Of a DNA stretch of 13,977 nt, positions 1-7,446 are shown in pieces. The stretch spans positions 1 to 13,977 of the forward strand of contig CABSLJ010000057.1 of assembly GCA_902478455.1 (NCBI GenBank), written 5' to 3'. Origin of the DNA: an uncultured Oscillospiraceae bacterium (lineage in GTDB: Bacteria > Bacillota > Clostridia > Oscillospirales > Acutalibacteraceae). The translations under genes and the position numbers were made by a program. A model generated the notes under the pieces. It was not told where the DNA came from and did not search any database. It saw nothing but the letters and a program-made list of their open reading frames with translations. How positions within the stretch are numbered: position 1 is the stretch's first letter; each line of letters begins with the position of its first letter.

Positions 1-47
1 GATATTCTCTCACAAAAACGTTTATCCATGGAGAAAGAGGTGCCAAC

Positions 48-554
48 ATGACAGTGTTAAAAAAAGTGGCGGTCATCATGGGGAGTGACAGCGACCTGCC
101 CGTGGTTTCCGGGGCGATCAAAACCTTAAAAGAACTAGGAATTCCGGTGGAGGCGCATGTGATGTCGGCCCACCGTACGCCCGAGGCCGCGGCGGAATTT
201 TCGTCCACGGCCAGGGAAAAGGGCTTCGGCGTGATCATTGCGGCGGCGGGCAAGGCCGCCCATCTTGCCGGCGTGCTCGCGGCGCACACCACCCTGCCGG
301 TGATCGGCATTCCGATCAAATCCTCCACGCTTGACGGGCTGGACGCCCTCCTTGCCACGGTTCAGATGCCCAAGGGCATTCCGGTGGCCACCGTCGCCAT
401 CGACGGCGCGGACAACGCCGCCCTGCTCGCCGCGCAGATGCTCGCCCTGGAAAACGAGGACCTCGCCGCAAAGCTGGCCGAGCAGAAGGAAGAGATGAAG
501 GCCGGCGTGGCGAAAAAGGACCAGGCGCTGCAGGAAAAAGTGAACGCGCTTTGA
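48..554 (+). CDS. purE: N5-carboxyaminoimidazole ribonucleotide mutase (class I PurE)
   Basis: This 168-residue cytoplasmic enzyme moves the carboxyl group of N5-CAIR to form CAIR in purine biosynthesis. The phosphate-binding motif GSDSDLP is at residues 12-18, and SAHRTP at 40-45 contains the catalytic His42. The segment AAAGKAAHLAGV at 65-76 keeps the AAH histidine of class I enzymes, whereas class II AIR carboxylases differ there. The length fits the family. ATG 48 is preceded by a moderate AGAGG-like ribosome binding site at about 35-40. It is the first gene of the visible purine cluster. Only 47 bases lie upstream and no clear promoter is seen in them, so the transcript may start outside the window. 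The partner purK is not present here. Confidence 0.96.
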   Translation: MTVLKKVAVIMGSDSDLPVVSGAIKTLKELGIPVEAHVMSAHRTPEAAAEFSSTAREKGFGVIIAAAGKAAHLAGVLAAHTTLPVIGIPIKSSTLDGLDALLATVQMPKGIPVATVAIDGADNAALLAAQMLALENEDLAAKLAEQKEEMKAGVAKKDQALQEKVNAL

Positions 555-557
555 TTG

Positions 558-595
558 CCGGGCGGACCGCTGAGGAATCAATGCGGCCTGCCCGG
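558..595 (+). other. Intercistronic hairpin between purE and purF
   Basis: Positions 558-570 pair with 583-595 (CCGGGC with GCCCGG, one G-T pair, one mismatch, then CCGC with GCGG) around a 12-base loop. It starts four bases after the purE stop. No T-tract follows, so it is not a standard intrinsic terminator. It could protect the purE 3' end or mark an mRNA processing site. The remaining 90 bases before purF show nothing else clear. Confidence 0.5.
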
Positions 596-686
596 ATGAA
601 AGAATAGTAGATGTAATTGGGACAAGGAAAAGCGGTTTCTGCTTTTGGCCGGCCGCTTTCCGCAGGTAAAGGAGGAACCTCTCTTG

Positions 687-2105
687 ATGATGGAAAAACC
701 GCACGAGGAATGTGGACTGTTCGGCGTGTACAACCGGGACGGGCTGGATGTGGCGGAGGAGACCTATCTGGCGCTCTACGCCCTGCAGCACAGAGGGCAG
801 GAGAGCGCCGGCATCGCCGTCAACGACGGCGGGGTGATCACCTTCCATAAGGACGTCGGCCTGGTGCCGGACGTGTTTGACCAGGCCACCATGAAGGCGC
901 TCGGCACAGGGCAGATCGCCGTGGGACACGTTCGTTATTCCGCCGGAAACAAGCAGGAGCGCGCGAGCGCCCAGCCGCTTGTCATGCGTTACGTCAAGGG
1001 AACGCTGGCCATCGGCCACAACGGAGCGCTGGCCAATGTCGCCGATCTCCGCAGGGAGCTTGAGCAGGGCGGCGCAATTTTTCAGACCAACTGCGACGCT
1101 GAGCTCATCGCCTATATGATCGCCCGCGCCCGCCTGGCGTGCGGCTCGATTGAACGCGCGGTGCAAAGCGCTATGGACAAACTTCAGGGCGCCTATTCCC
1201 TGGTGCTGATGTCCCCGAGAAAGCTCATCGGCGCGCGCGACCCGCGCGGCTTCCGCCCGCTTTCCATCGGCAAGCTCGGGAACAGCTATCTGCTTGCCTC
1301 TGAAACCTGCGCCTTTGACAGCCTCGGCGCTGAATTTGTGCGTGACGTCCGCCCCGGCGAGGTGGTCGTCATCGACGAAGAGGGGCTGCACAGTTATACC
1401 GAAAAATGCGGAGGAGAGACCTCCTTCTGCATTTTTGAATATGTTTACTTCGCCCGTCCCGATTCCGTTGTGGAAGGGGTCAGCGTCCACCTCGCCCGCC
1501 AGAGAGCCGGTATGTTCCTCGCAAAGGAGCATCCCGTCGAGGCCGACCTCGTCTGCGGCGTGCCCGATTCAGGACTCGACGCGGCGCTCGGCTATGCCCT
1601 CGAATCTGGCATCCCCTACGGTACTGCGCTCATCAAGAACAAGTACATCGGCCGCACCTTTATTCAGGATACCCAGAAGAAGCGCGAACGCGCCGTGCGC
1701 ATCAAGCTCAACGCCTTGTCGGCCGCCGTCAGCGGCAAGCGGATCATCCTGATCGACGATTCCATCGTCCGCGGCACCACCTGCGCCCACATCGTCCAGC
1801 TGCTGCGCGACGCCGGAGCCAAGGAGGTCCACATGCGCATCTCCTCGCCGCCCTTCCTGCATCCCTGCTATTTTGGCACGGACATCGACTCGCGTGACAA
1901 ACTGATCGCCTGCCGGATGTCGCTTGACGATGTCTGCAAACACATCGGCGCCGATTCGCTGGGTTATCTGAGCATTGAGGGCGTCAACAGCATCGCCAAA
2001 GAGGCGAACATTCATTTCTGTGACGCCTGCTTTACGGGCAAATATCCCATTGAGGTGCCGGACGAGCCTCCGGTGGACAAGTTCCAGGTAAAGCTCTGCC
2101 AGTAA
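687..2105 (+). CDS. purF: Amidophosphoribosyltransferase, iron-sulfur Bacillus type
   Basis: PurF catalyses the first committed purine step, PRPP plus glutamine to phosphoribosylamine. The chosen start is ATG 687, placed after a strong AAAGGAGGA site at 668-675. An in-frame TTG at 645 would add 14 residues but lacks a ribosome binding site. The product has 472 residues with a short 8-residue propeptide before the nucleophile Cys9 (EECGLFGVYN). The N-terminal Ntn amidotransferase domain shows LQHRGQESAG, GHVRYS and IGHNGALAN. The phosphoribosyltransferase domain has the PRPP loop ILIDDSIVRGTT near 354-365. Cys248, Cys394, Cys445 and Cys448 correspond to the four 4Fe-4S ligands of the Bacillus subtilis enzyme, so a cluster is expected. 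Confidence 0.97.
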   Translation: MMEKPHEECGLFGVYNRDGLDVAEETYLALYALQHRGQESAGIAVNDGGVITFHKDVGLVPDVFDQATMKALGTGQIAVGHVRYSAGNKQERASAQPLVMRYVKGTLAIGHNGALANVADLRRELEQGGAIFQTNCDAELIAYMIARARLACGSIERAVQSAMDKLQGAYSLVLMSPRKLIGARDPRGFRPLSIGKLGNSYLLASETCAFDSLGAEFVRDVRPGEVVVIDEEGLHSYTEKCGGETSFCIFEYVYFARPDSVVEGVSVHLARQRAGMFLAKEHPVEADLVCGVPDSGLDAALGYALESGIPYGTALIKNKYIGRTFIQDTQKKRERAVRIKLNALSAAVSGKRIILIDDSIVRGTTCAHIVQLLRDAGAKEVHMRISSPPFLHPCYFGTDIDSRDKLIACRMSLDDVCKHIGADSLGYLSIEGVNSIAKEANIHFCDACFTGKYPIEVPDEPPVDKFQVKLCQ

Positions 2106-2123
2106 AGGCGAGCTCTTTTTCAC

Positions 2124-2145
2124 GCGCCCGGACGTTCCCGGGCGC
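2124..2145 (+). other. GC-rich hairpin between purF and purM
   Basis: GCGCCCGG at 2124-2131 pairs perfectly with CCGGGCGC at 2138-2145 around a six-base loop. The sequence after it (TTTCCTCCTGTCTTTCC) is pyrimidine-rich but not a solid T-run. It could therefore act as a weak or partial terminator, or as an mRNA stability element, inside the cluster. purM follows 59 bases later. Confidence 0.5.
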
Positions 2146-2204
2146 TTTCCTCCTGTCTTTCCTAACAAAGGGCGCGCGGGCGCCAAGAAAGGGTGCTTTG
2201 AGCG

Positions 2205-3239
2205 ATGAAAAGTCACAGTGAAAGTTATAAGGCGGCCGGCGTGGACGTAACAGCCGGCTACAAGGCGGTTGAATTGATGAAGAGGCACGTCGAGCGCACC
2301 AAGATTCCCGGGGTTGTGTCGGGCATCGGCGGGTTCGGCGGACTGTTCGAACCCAATCTCACCGGCATCAAACAGCCTGTCCTTGTTTCGGGAACCGACG
2401 GCGTTGGCACAAAGCTGCGCATCGCTTTCCTGATGGACAAGCACGACACCATCGGCATCGATTGTGTCGCCATGTGTGCGAACGACGTCGTCTGCTGCGG
2501 CGCGCGTCCGCTGTTTTTCCTCGATTATCTCGCCGTGGGCAAGAACGTCCCCGAGCGGGTGGCGGAGATCGTCTCCGGCGTTGCGGAAGGCTGCGTGCAG
2601 TCGGGCTGTGCCCTCATCGGCGGAGAAACGGCCGAAATGCCCGGCTTTTACCCGGTGGATGAATACGACCTCGCCGGCTTCTGTGTGGGTCTTGCCGACC
2701 GGGAAAAAATGATCGACGGCAGCCGCCTGCAACCGGGAGACGCCCTGATCGGCGTCGCTTCTTCGGGTGTACACAGCAACGGCTTCTCTCTGGTGCGCAA
2801 GGTGTTCGGCATCAACGAGGAGAAGATCGGCCTTTACGTCGGCGAGCTGGGCAAGACCCTCGGCGAGGAGCTGCTCACGCCGACCAAGCTGTATGTGAAA
2901 ACGGTGCTCTCCATGCTGGAAAGCTGCGATGTCAAGGCGGTGTCCCACATCACCGGCGGCGGTTTCTATGAAAACATTCCGCGGATGCTGCAGCAGGGGA
3001 TGACCGCAAAGATAGAGAAAGCCGCGCTGCCGACCCTGCCGATCTTTGGACTGATCCAGAAGACGGGCAATATCCCCGAGCACGACATGTACAACACCTT
3101 CAACATGGGCGTCGGCCTGTGCGTCGCCGTGGCCGCTGAGGACGCCGACAAGGCCGTGGCTGCCGCGCGTGCGGCGGGCGAGGAGGCTTATGTCATCGGA
3201 GAGGTTGTCTCCGGCGAGGAAGGGGTCCAAATATGCTGA
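2205..3239 (+). CDS. purM: Phosphoribosylformylglycinamidine cyclo-ligase (AIR synthetase)
   Basis: PurM closes the imidazole ring, converting FGAM and ATP to AIR. The 344-residue product matches the family length. It shows the N-terminal glycine-rich segment GIGGFGGLFEPN around 40-51, SGTDGVGTKL at 62-71, GGETAEMPG at 139-147, SSGVHSNGFSL and HITGGGFYENIPRML, all typical of the PurM/PurL ATP-binding superfamily. ATG 2205 follows an AGAAAGGG site at about 2187-2193. Its 3' end overlaps the purN start by 7 bases, which implies translational coupling of the two. Confidence 0.97.
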   Translation: MKSHSESYKAAGVDVTAGYKAVELMKRHVERTKIPGVVSGIGGFGGLFEPNLTGIKQPVLVSGTDGVGTKLRIAFLMDKHDTIGIDCVAMCANDVVCCGARPLFFLDYLAVGKNVPERVAEIVSGVAEGCVQSGCALIGGETAEMPGFYPVDEYDLAGFCVGLADREKMIDGSRLQPGDALIGVASSGVHSNGFSLVRKVFGINEEKIGLYVGELGKTLGEELLTPTKLYVKTVLSMLESCDVKAVSHITGGGFYENIPRMLQQGMTAKIEKAALPTLPIFGLIQKTGNIPEHDMYNTFNMGVGLCVAVAAEDADKAVAAARAAGEEAYVIGEVVSGEEGVQIC

Positions 3240-3865
3240 AGATCGCCGTCTTTGTCTCGGGCGGCGGCACCAATCTGCAGGCCCTGCTCGACGCCGCTGC
3301 GGCGGGGGAGATCCAAAACGGAGAAATCCGTCTGGTACTCTCCAGCAAGGAGGGGGCATACGCCCTTGAACGCGCCAGGCAGGCGGGTGTGGAGGGCAGG
3401 GTGCTCTCTCCCAAAGCCTTTGAAACGAGGGACGCCTACGACGACGTTCTGCTCGCCACGTTGAAAGAGGCGGAAATCGACCTCATCGTGCTCGCTGGGT
3501 TTATGACCATTCTGTCGGGGCGGGTCATCCGGGCCTATGAGAACCGGATTTTAAATGTCCACCCGGCGCTGATTCCCTCCTTTTGCGGAGAAGGTTTCTA
3601 CGGACTGCGCGTTCATCAGGAGGCGCTCGCGCGCGGCGTTAAACTGACGGGAGCGACGGTCCATTTTGTCAACGAGGTGTGCGACGGCGGACCCATCCTG
3701 CTCCAAAAGGCGGTGGACATTCTGCCCGGAGACACGCCCGAACTTTTACAGCGGCGCGTGATGGAGCAGGCCGAGTGGAAGCTGCTGCCCAAGGCGGTTT
3801 CCCTGGTCTGTGAGGGCCGAGTGGAGGTCCTTCCGGACGGGACCACCCGTATTCTGGAGGCCTGA
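3233..3865 (+). CDS. purN: Phosphoribosylglycinamide formyltransferase (GAR transformylase)
   Basis: PurN transfers the formyl group of 10-formyl-tetrahydrofolate to GAR, the first folate-dependent purine step. The 210-residue product has the GAR-binding loop SGGGTNL at 9-15, the catalytic pair Asn108 and His110 in NVHPALIPSF, and Asp151 in CDGGPI. These correspond to the Asn-His-Asp triad of the family. The segment after the HP motif (FCGEGFYGLRVHQ) is a few residues longer than in the Escherichia coli enzyme. ATG 3233 lies inside the end of purM, whose AGGAAGGGG sequence at about 3218-3226 serves as ribosome binding site. Its formyl donor is made by Fhs, encoded further along in this window. 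Confidence 0.96.
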   Translation: MLKIAVFVSGGGTNLQALLDAAAAGEIQNGEIRLVLSSKEGAYALERARQAGVEGRVLSPKAFETRDAYDDVLLATLKEAEIDLIVLAGFMTILSGRVIRAYENRILNVHPALIPSFCGEGFYGLRVHQEALARGVKLTGATVHFVNEVCDGGPILLQKAVDILPGDTPELLQRRVMEQAEWKLLPKAVSLVCEGRVEVLPDGTTRILEA

Positions 3866-3891
3866 CGGAACCCACCGCAGCCCGAGAGTTA

Positions 3892-3917
3892 CTCTGTTCG
3901 GATGAATCGCAACAGAG
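3892..3917 (+). other. Hairpin in the purN to purO gap
   Basis: CTCTGTT at 3892-3898 pairs perfectly with AACAGAG at 3911-3917 around a 12-base loop. A TTAC direct repeat flanks it. The T-rich stretch at about 3936-3949 is too distant for an intrinsic terminator. A second small stem, CCCAA (3955-3959) with TTGGG (3966-3970), lies just before the purO ribosome binding site. This 130-base gap is the longest in the first half of the cluster. No promoter or known riboswitch was recognised in it. Confidence 0.35.
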
Positions 3918-3995
3918 GTTACATGCCATTGTTTGGTGTTTTTTCCTTTAACGCCCCAAGGCCGTTTGGGCCGCACAAACAGAGGAGTGAGCAAA

Positions 3996-4706
3996 ATGCA
4001 GCAAAAAGAAATCGGCGCCGAGCTGCGCGGCAACGCCTATCCCGGCAGGGGCATCCTGCTGGGCAAAAGCGAGGACGGCCGCAGCGCCGTGATCGCCTAT
4101 TTCATCATGGGCCGCAGCGAAAACAGCCGCAACCGCGTCTTTGTGGAGCAGGAGGGCGGCATCCGGACCGAAGCCTTCGACCCGGCCAAGCTGACCGATC
4201 CTTCCCTGATCATTTACGCCCCCGTCCGCGTGCTCGGCAAGACGACCGTCGTCACCAACGGCGACCAGACCGACACGATTTACGATTTTCTGGCGGCGGG
4301 CAAAAGCTTCGAGGAAGCCCTGCGTACCCGCACCTTTGAGCCGGATGCGCCCAACTTCACCCCCCGCATTTCGGGCGTCGTTACGATTGACGGCGGCTTT
4401 GCCTATAAGCTGTCCATCCTAAAAAGCGCGGAGGGAGACGCAGCCTCCTGCCACCGTTATTTCTATGAATACGAAGCGCCCAGAAGCGGGGAAGGCCATC
4501 TGATTCACACCTACCGGTGCGACGGCAATCCCATCCCCTCCTTTGAGGGAGAGCCCACGCCCGTCGCCCTGCGCGGGGATATCGACGCCTTTACCAACCT
4601 GCTCTGGGAAAGCCTCAATGCGGACAACAAAGTCTCCCTTTTCACCCGTTACATCAACCTGGAAACCGGGGCATGTGAGACCAGAATCGTCAACAAAAAT
4701 AAGTAA
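3996..4706 (+). CDS. purO: PurO-type (archaeal-like) IMP cyclohydrolase
   Basis: This protein is predicted to close FAICAR to IMP, the last step of purine synthesis. The 236-residue sequence resembles the PurO/IMP_cyclohyd family. It has the N-terminal RGNAYPGRGILLG (residues 11-23), the basic IMGRSENSRNRVF segment (38-49), and later PNFTPRISGVV. It is not related to the MGS-like N-terminal half of ordinary bacterial PurH. The start is ATG 3996, just after AGAGGAG at 3981-3987; an upstream in-frame TTG at 3933 has no ribosome binding site. The next gene encodes AICAR transformylase without a cyclohydrolase half, which supports the assignment by complementarity. Family membership is from recognition, not an alignment. 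Confidence 0.88.
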   Translation: MQQKEIGAELRGNAYPGRGILLGKSEDGRSAVIAYFIMGRSENSRNRVFVEQEGGIRTEAFDPAKLTDPSLIIYAPVRVLGKTTVVTNGDQTDTIYDFLAAGKSFEEALRTRTFEPDAPNFTPRISGVVTIDGGFAYKLSILKSAEGDAASCHRYFYEYEAPRSGEGHLIHTYRCDGNPIPSFEGEPTPVALRGDIDAFTNLLWESLNADNKVSLFTRYINLETGACETRIVNKNK

Positions 4707-4721
4707 GGAGGATTCCCGGAT

Positions 4722-5900
4722 ATGGCAAACGAAATGATGCTCAAATACGGCTGCAATCCCAATCAGAAGCCGTCCCGCATCTTCATGCAGGACGGCAGCG
4801 ACCTACCGATCACCGTGCTTAACGGGAAGGTGGGCTTCATCAACCTGCTGGACGCCTTCAACAGCTGGCAACTGGTGCGCGAGCTCAAGGCGGCGACCGG
4901 TCTTCCGTCGGCCGCGTCCTTCAAGCACGTCAGCCCCGCCGGCGCTGCGGTGGGCACGCCTTTGAGCGATACCCTGAAAAAAATCTATTTTGTGGATGAC
5001 CTGGAGCTCTCTCCGCTGGCCTGCGCCTATGCCAAGGCGAGAGGAGCCGACCGCATGTCCTCCTACGGCGATTTCATCGCCCTGTCCGACGAATGCGACG
5101 CCCAGACGGCCGCACTCATCGCCCGCGAAGTGTCCGACGGCATCATCGCCCCCGGCTACAGTGACGAGGCGCTCGCCATCCTCAAAACCAAGCGCAAGGG
5201 CGGCTACACCGTAGTGCAGATCGATCCCTCCTACGAACCCGCCCCCATCGAGCATAAGGATGTCTTCGGCGTCACCTTTGAACAGGGGAGAAACAGCCTG
5301 AAGATCGATGCTGAGATGCTCGGAAATCTCGTGACCCAGGCCAAGGACATCCCCGATGCCGCCAAGACCGACCTGGTGCTTTCCCTGATCACCCTCAAAT
5401 ACACCCAGTCCAATTCGGTCTGCTACGCCAAGGACGGGCAGGCCATCGGCGTGGGCGCCGGCCAGCAGTCGCGCATCCACTGCACCCGCCTCGCCGGCAA
5501 TAAGGCGGACATCTGGTATCTGCGCCAGCATCCCCGTGTGCTCGCGCTCCAGTTTGTGGACGGCATCCGCCGTCCCGACCGCGACAACACCATCGACGTC
5601 TATCTCTCCGACGATTACATGGACGTTCTGGCCGACGGCGTGTGGGAAAACTTCTTTAAAATAAAACCCGAGCCCCTTTCGCGCGAGGAGAAGCGCGCCT
5701 GGCTCGACACCATGACCGGCGTGTCTCTCGGTTCGGACGCCTTCTTCCCCTTTGGGGACAACATCGAGCGCGCGCGGCGCAGCGGCGTGCAGTACATCGC
5801 GCAGCCGGGCGGCTCCATCCGGGACGACAACGTCATCGAAACCTGCGACAAATACGGAATCGCCATGGCCTTCACCGGCATCCGTCTGTTCCATCACTGA
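4722..5900 (+). CDS. Stand-alone AICAR transformylase (PurH C-terminal-domain homologue)
   Basis: This 392-residue enzyme should formylate AICAR with 10-formyl-tetrahydrofolate to give FAICAR. It corresponds to the transformylase domain of bifunctional PurH without the IMP cyclohydrolase domain. It begins at the domain start with LKYGCNPNQKPS. Lys68-His69 in FKHVSPAGAAVG match the catalytic Lys-His pair. RGADRMSSYGDF and TQSNSVCYAKDGQAIGVGAGQ are further transformylase signatures. Bifunctional PurH is over 500 residues, so this is a distinct short form. The ribosome binding site AAGGAGGA overlaps the purO stop codon and ATG 4722 is 15 bases after that stop, so the two probably act as a matched pair replacing PurH. 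Confidence 0.94.
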   Translation: MANEMMLKYGCNPNQKPSRIFMQDGSDLPITVLNGKVGFINLLDAFNSWQLVRELKAATGLPSAASFKHVSPAGAAVGTPLSDTLKKIYFVDDLELSPLACAYAKARGADRMSSYGDFIALSDECDAQTAALIAREVSDGIIAPGYSDEALAILKTKRKGGYTVVQIDPSYEPAPIEHKDVFGVTFEQGRNSLKIDAEMLGNLVTQAKDIPDAAKTDLVLSLITLKYTQSNSVCYAKDGQAIGVGAGQQSRIHCTRLAGNKADIWYLRQHPRVLALQFVDGIRRPDRDNTIDVYLSDDYMDVLADGVWENFFKIKPEPLSREEKRAWLDTMTGVSLGSDAFFPFGDNIERARRSGVQYIAQPGGSIRDDNVIETCDKYGIAMAFTGIRLFHH

Positions 5901-5917
5901 TCCACAGTCCAACACAA

Positions 5918-5954
5918 AGGGGCCGTCCGCGAGGATTTTTCGCAGACGGCCCTT
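5918..5954 (+). other. Strong hairpin between the AICAR transformylase gene and purD
   Basis: Positions 5918-5927 pair with 5945-5954 (including GGCCGTC with GACGGCC). After one C-A mismatch, GCGA at 5929-5932 pairs with TCGC at 5940-5943. The following bases are CAAAAGAAAG, with no T-run on either strand, so a standard intrinsic terminator is unlikely. The purD ribosome binding site lies about 12 bases downstream. It may influence processing or expression of purD relative to the genes before it. Confidence 0.5.
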
Positions 5955-5981
5955 CAAAAGAAAGCTGGAGGTTTGAGAAGC

Positions 5982-7256
5982 ATGGGCACTACGATTTTAA
6001 TGGTCGGCGGCGGCGGAAGGGAGCACGCCCTCATCCGCAAGCTGCTGGAAAGTCCGCGCTGCGGAAAAATCTACTGCGCGCCGGGCAACGGTGGCATCTC
6101 CAGAGACGCCGAATGCGTTGCCGTCCCGGCGACCGATATTCCCGCAATGGTCGCCTTTGCGCAGGAAAAGAAGGTTGATCTGGCCTTTGTCGCACCCGAC
6201 GACCCACTGGCGGCCGGTATGGTGGACGCCTTTGAACAGGCTGGTATCCGCGCTTTCGGACCGCGCGCGAACGCGGCTGTCATCGAAAGCAGCAAGGTCT
6301 TTTCCAAAGACCTCATGAAGCGCTACGGCATTCCCACCGCCGCCTATGAGGTGTTTGAGTCCCCGAAGGACGCGCTTACCTACATTGAAGCGCAGGGGAA
6401 CTATCCCGTCGTCGTCAAGGCCGACGGCCTGGCGCTCGGCAAGGGCGTCATCATCGCCCAGAGCGCAGGAGAGGCCAAAGAGGCGCTCCATTCCATCATG
6501 GAGGACAAAATTTTCGGCGCTTCGGGCAACCGGGTGGTCATTGAGGAATTCCTCACCGGCCCGGAGGTGTCCGTGCTGGCCTTTACGGACGGAAAGAGCC
6601 TGAAGCCTATGGTGTCCTCCAAGGACCACAAACGCGCCTTGGACGGCGACCAGGGCCTCAACACGGGCGGCATGGGGACCATCAGCCCCAATCCTCATTA
6701 CGACGACGCCATGGCGCAGCGCTGCATGGAGGAGATTTTTCTGCCGACCATCCGCGCGATGGCAAAAGAGGGGAGACCCTTCAAGGGCTGCCTCTATTTC
6801 GGTCTGATGCTCACGGCCGACGGCCCCAAGGTGATCGAATACAACGCCCGTTTTGGCGACCCGGAAACCCAGGTGGTGCTCCCGCGCCTGAAGACCGACC
6901 TGCTCGATATTGTCGACGCCGTCATCGACGAACGGCTGGAAGAGCTGGAGATCGAATGGTCTTCAGGCGCGGCGGCCTGCGTGGTCATGGCTTCCGGCGG
7001 CTATCCGGGCAGCTATCCCAAGGGGATTGAGATCACCGGGCTGGACGGGGGCGGCCAGGTAAGCGGAGCGACCGTTTATCACGCCGGCACCTCCTTTCAG
7101 GACGGCAGATTCTACACAGCGGGCGGCCGCGTGCTCGGCGTGACCGCGACGGCTCCCTCGCTGGATGAGGCGCTGGATAAGGCCTACGCCGCTGTGGATG
7201 CCATTCACTTCGACGGCGCGCATTACCGCCGGGACATCGGCCGCACAGGGAGATAA
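5982..7256 (+). CDS. purD: Phosphoribosylamine-glycine ligase (GAR synthetase)
   Basis: PurD is an ATP-grasp ligase joining phosphoribosylamine and glycine, the second purine step. The 424-residue product shows the N-terminal VGGGGREHAL at 8-17, the ATP-grasp segment VVKADGLALGKGVII, and the metal/ATP-binding motif EYNARFGDPETQ at 286-297. The length is normal. ATG 5982 is used because GGAGG at 5967-5971 lies ten bases upstream; an in-frame TTG at 5973 is too close to that site. It is the last gene of the cluster and is followed by a strong terminator. Its unstable substrate comes from PurF, so co-expression makes sense. Confidence 0.97.
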   Translation: MGTTILMVGGGGREHALIRKLLESPRCGKIYCAPGNGGISRDAECVAVPATDIPAMVAFAQEKKVDLAFVAPDDPLAAGMVDAFEQAGIRAFGPRANAAVIESSKVFSKDLMKRYGIPTAAYEVFESPKDALTYIEAQGNYPVVVKADGLALGKGVIIAQSAGEAKEALHSIMEDKIFGASGNRVVIEEFLTGPEVSVLAFTDGKSLKPMVSSKDHKRALDGDQGLNTGGMGTISPNPHYDDAMAQRCMEEIFLPTIRAMAKEGRPFKGCLYFGLMLTADGPKVIEYNARFGDPETQVVLPRLKTDLLDIVDAVIDERLEELEIEWSSGAAACVVMASGGYPGSYPKGIEITGLDGGGQVSGATVYHAGTSFQDGRFYTAGGRVLGVTATAPSLDEALDKAYAAVDAIHFDGAHYRRDIGRTGR

Positions 7257-7288
7257 ATCTTTAAAACCGAAACGCGACAACGTTATAA

Positions 7289-7327
7289 ACGCCCGCGAAT
7301 GCAGGTCGATCCTGCGTCCGCGGGCGT
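7289..7327 (+). other. Long hairpin downstream of purD
   Basis: ACGCCCGCG at 7289-7297 pairs perfectly with CGCGGGCGT at 7319-7327. After one mismatch the stem continues through GCAGG (7301-7305) with CCTGC (7311-7315) and a five-base loop. No T-run follows. It lies 19 bases before the main terminator and may reinforce it or protect the purD mRNA 3' end. Confidence 0.5.
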
Positions 7328-7346
7328 GTTGCCGCCTGCTGCAAAA

Positions 7347-7380
7347 AAGGAAGGCCGCCCGCAGCCGGGCGGCCTTCCTT
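7347..7380. terminator. Bidirectional intrinsic terminator between purD and the rodA-like gene
   Basis: A perfect 15-bp stem (7347-7361 with 7366-7380, core GGCCGCCCG with CGGGCGGCC) closes on the tetraloop CAGC. On the minus strand the stem is followed by TTTTTT, the complement of the A-run at 7343-7348. It is therefore a good terminator for the minus-strand gene ending at 7447. On the plus strand the tail is TTCCTTCCTTGTGT, a less perfect U-rich tail for purD. The convergent gene layout fits a shared terminator. Confidence 0.85.
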
Positions 7381-7446
7381 CCTTGTGTAAATGGAAAAAA
7401 TTTTTATGAGAGAAAAAATCCTGCCCGCACCTGTACATCGGCAGCG

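Noticed and set aside
135..1532. Long open frame on the minus strand opposite purE and purF (465 codons)
   Set aside because: It is antisense to two clear enzymes, has low-complexity His/Arg/Gly-rich composition and no recognisable domain. Such frames are expected in GC-rich genes.
1569..3359. Minus-strand open frame of 596 codons opposite purF, purM and purN
   Set aside because: It spans several real genes and their gap, with no family motif; it is a codon-bias shadow.
4803..5957. Minus-strand open frame of 384 codons opposite the AICAR transformylase gene
   Set aside because: It is fully antisense to a gene with catalytic motifs, and no motif is visible in its product.
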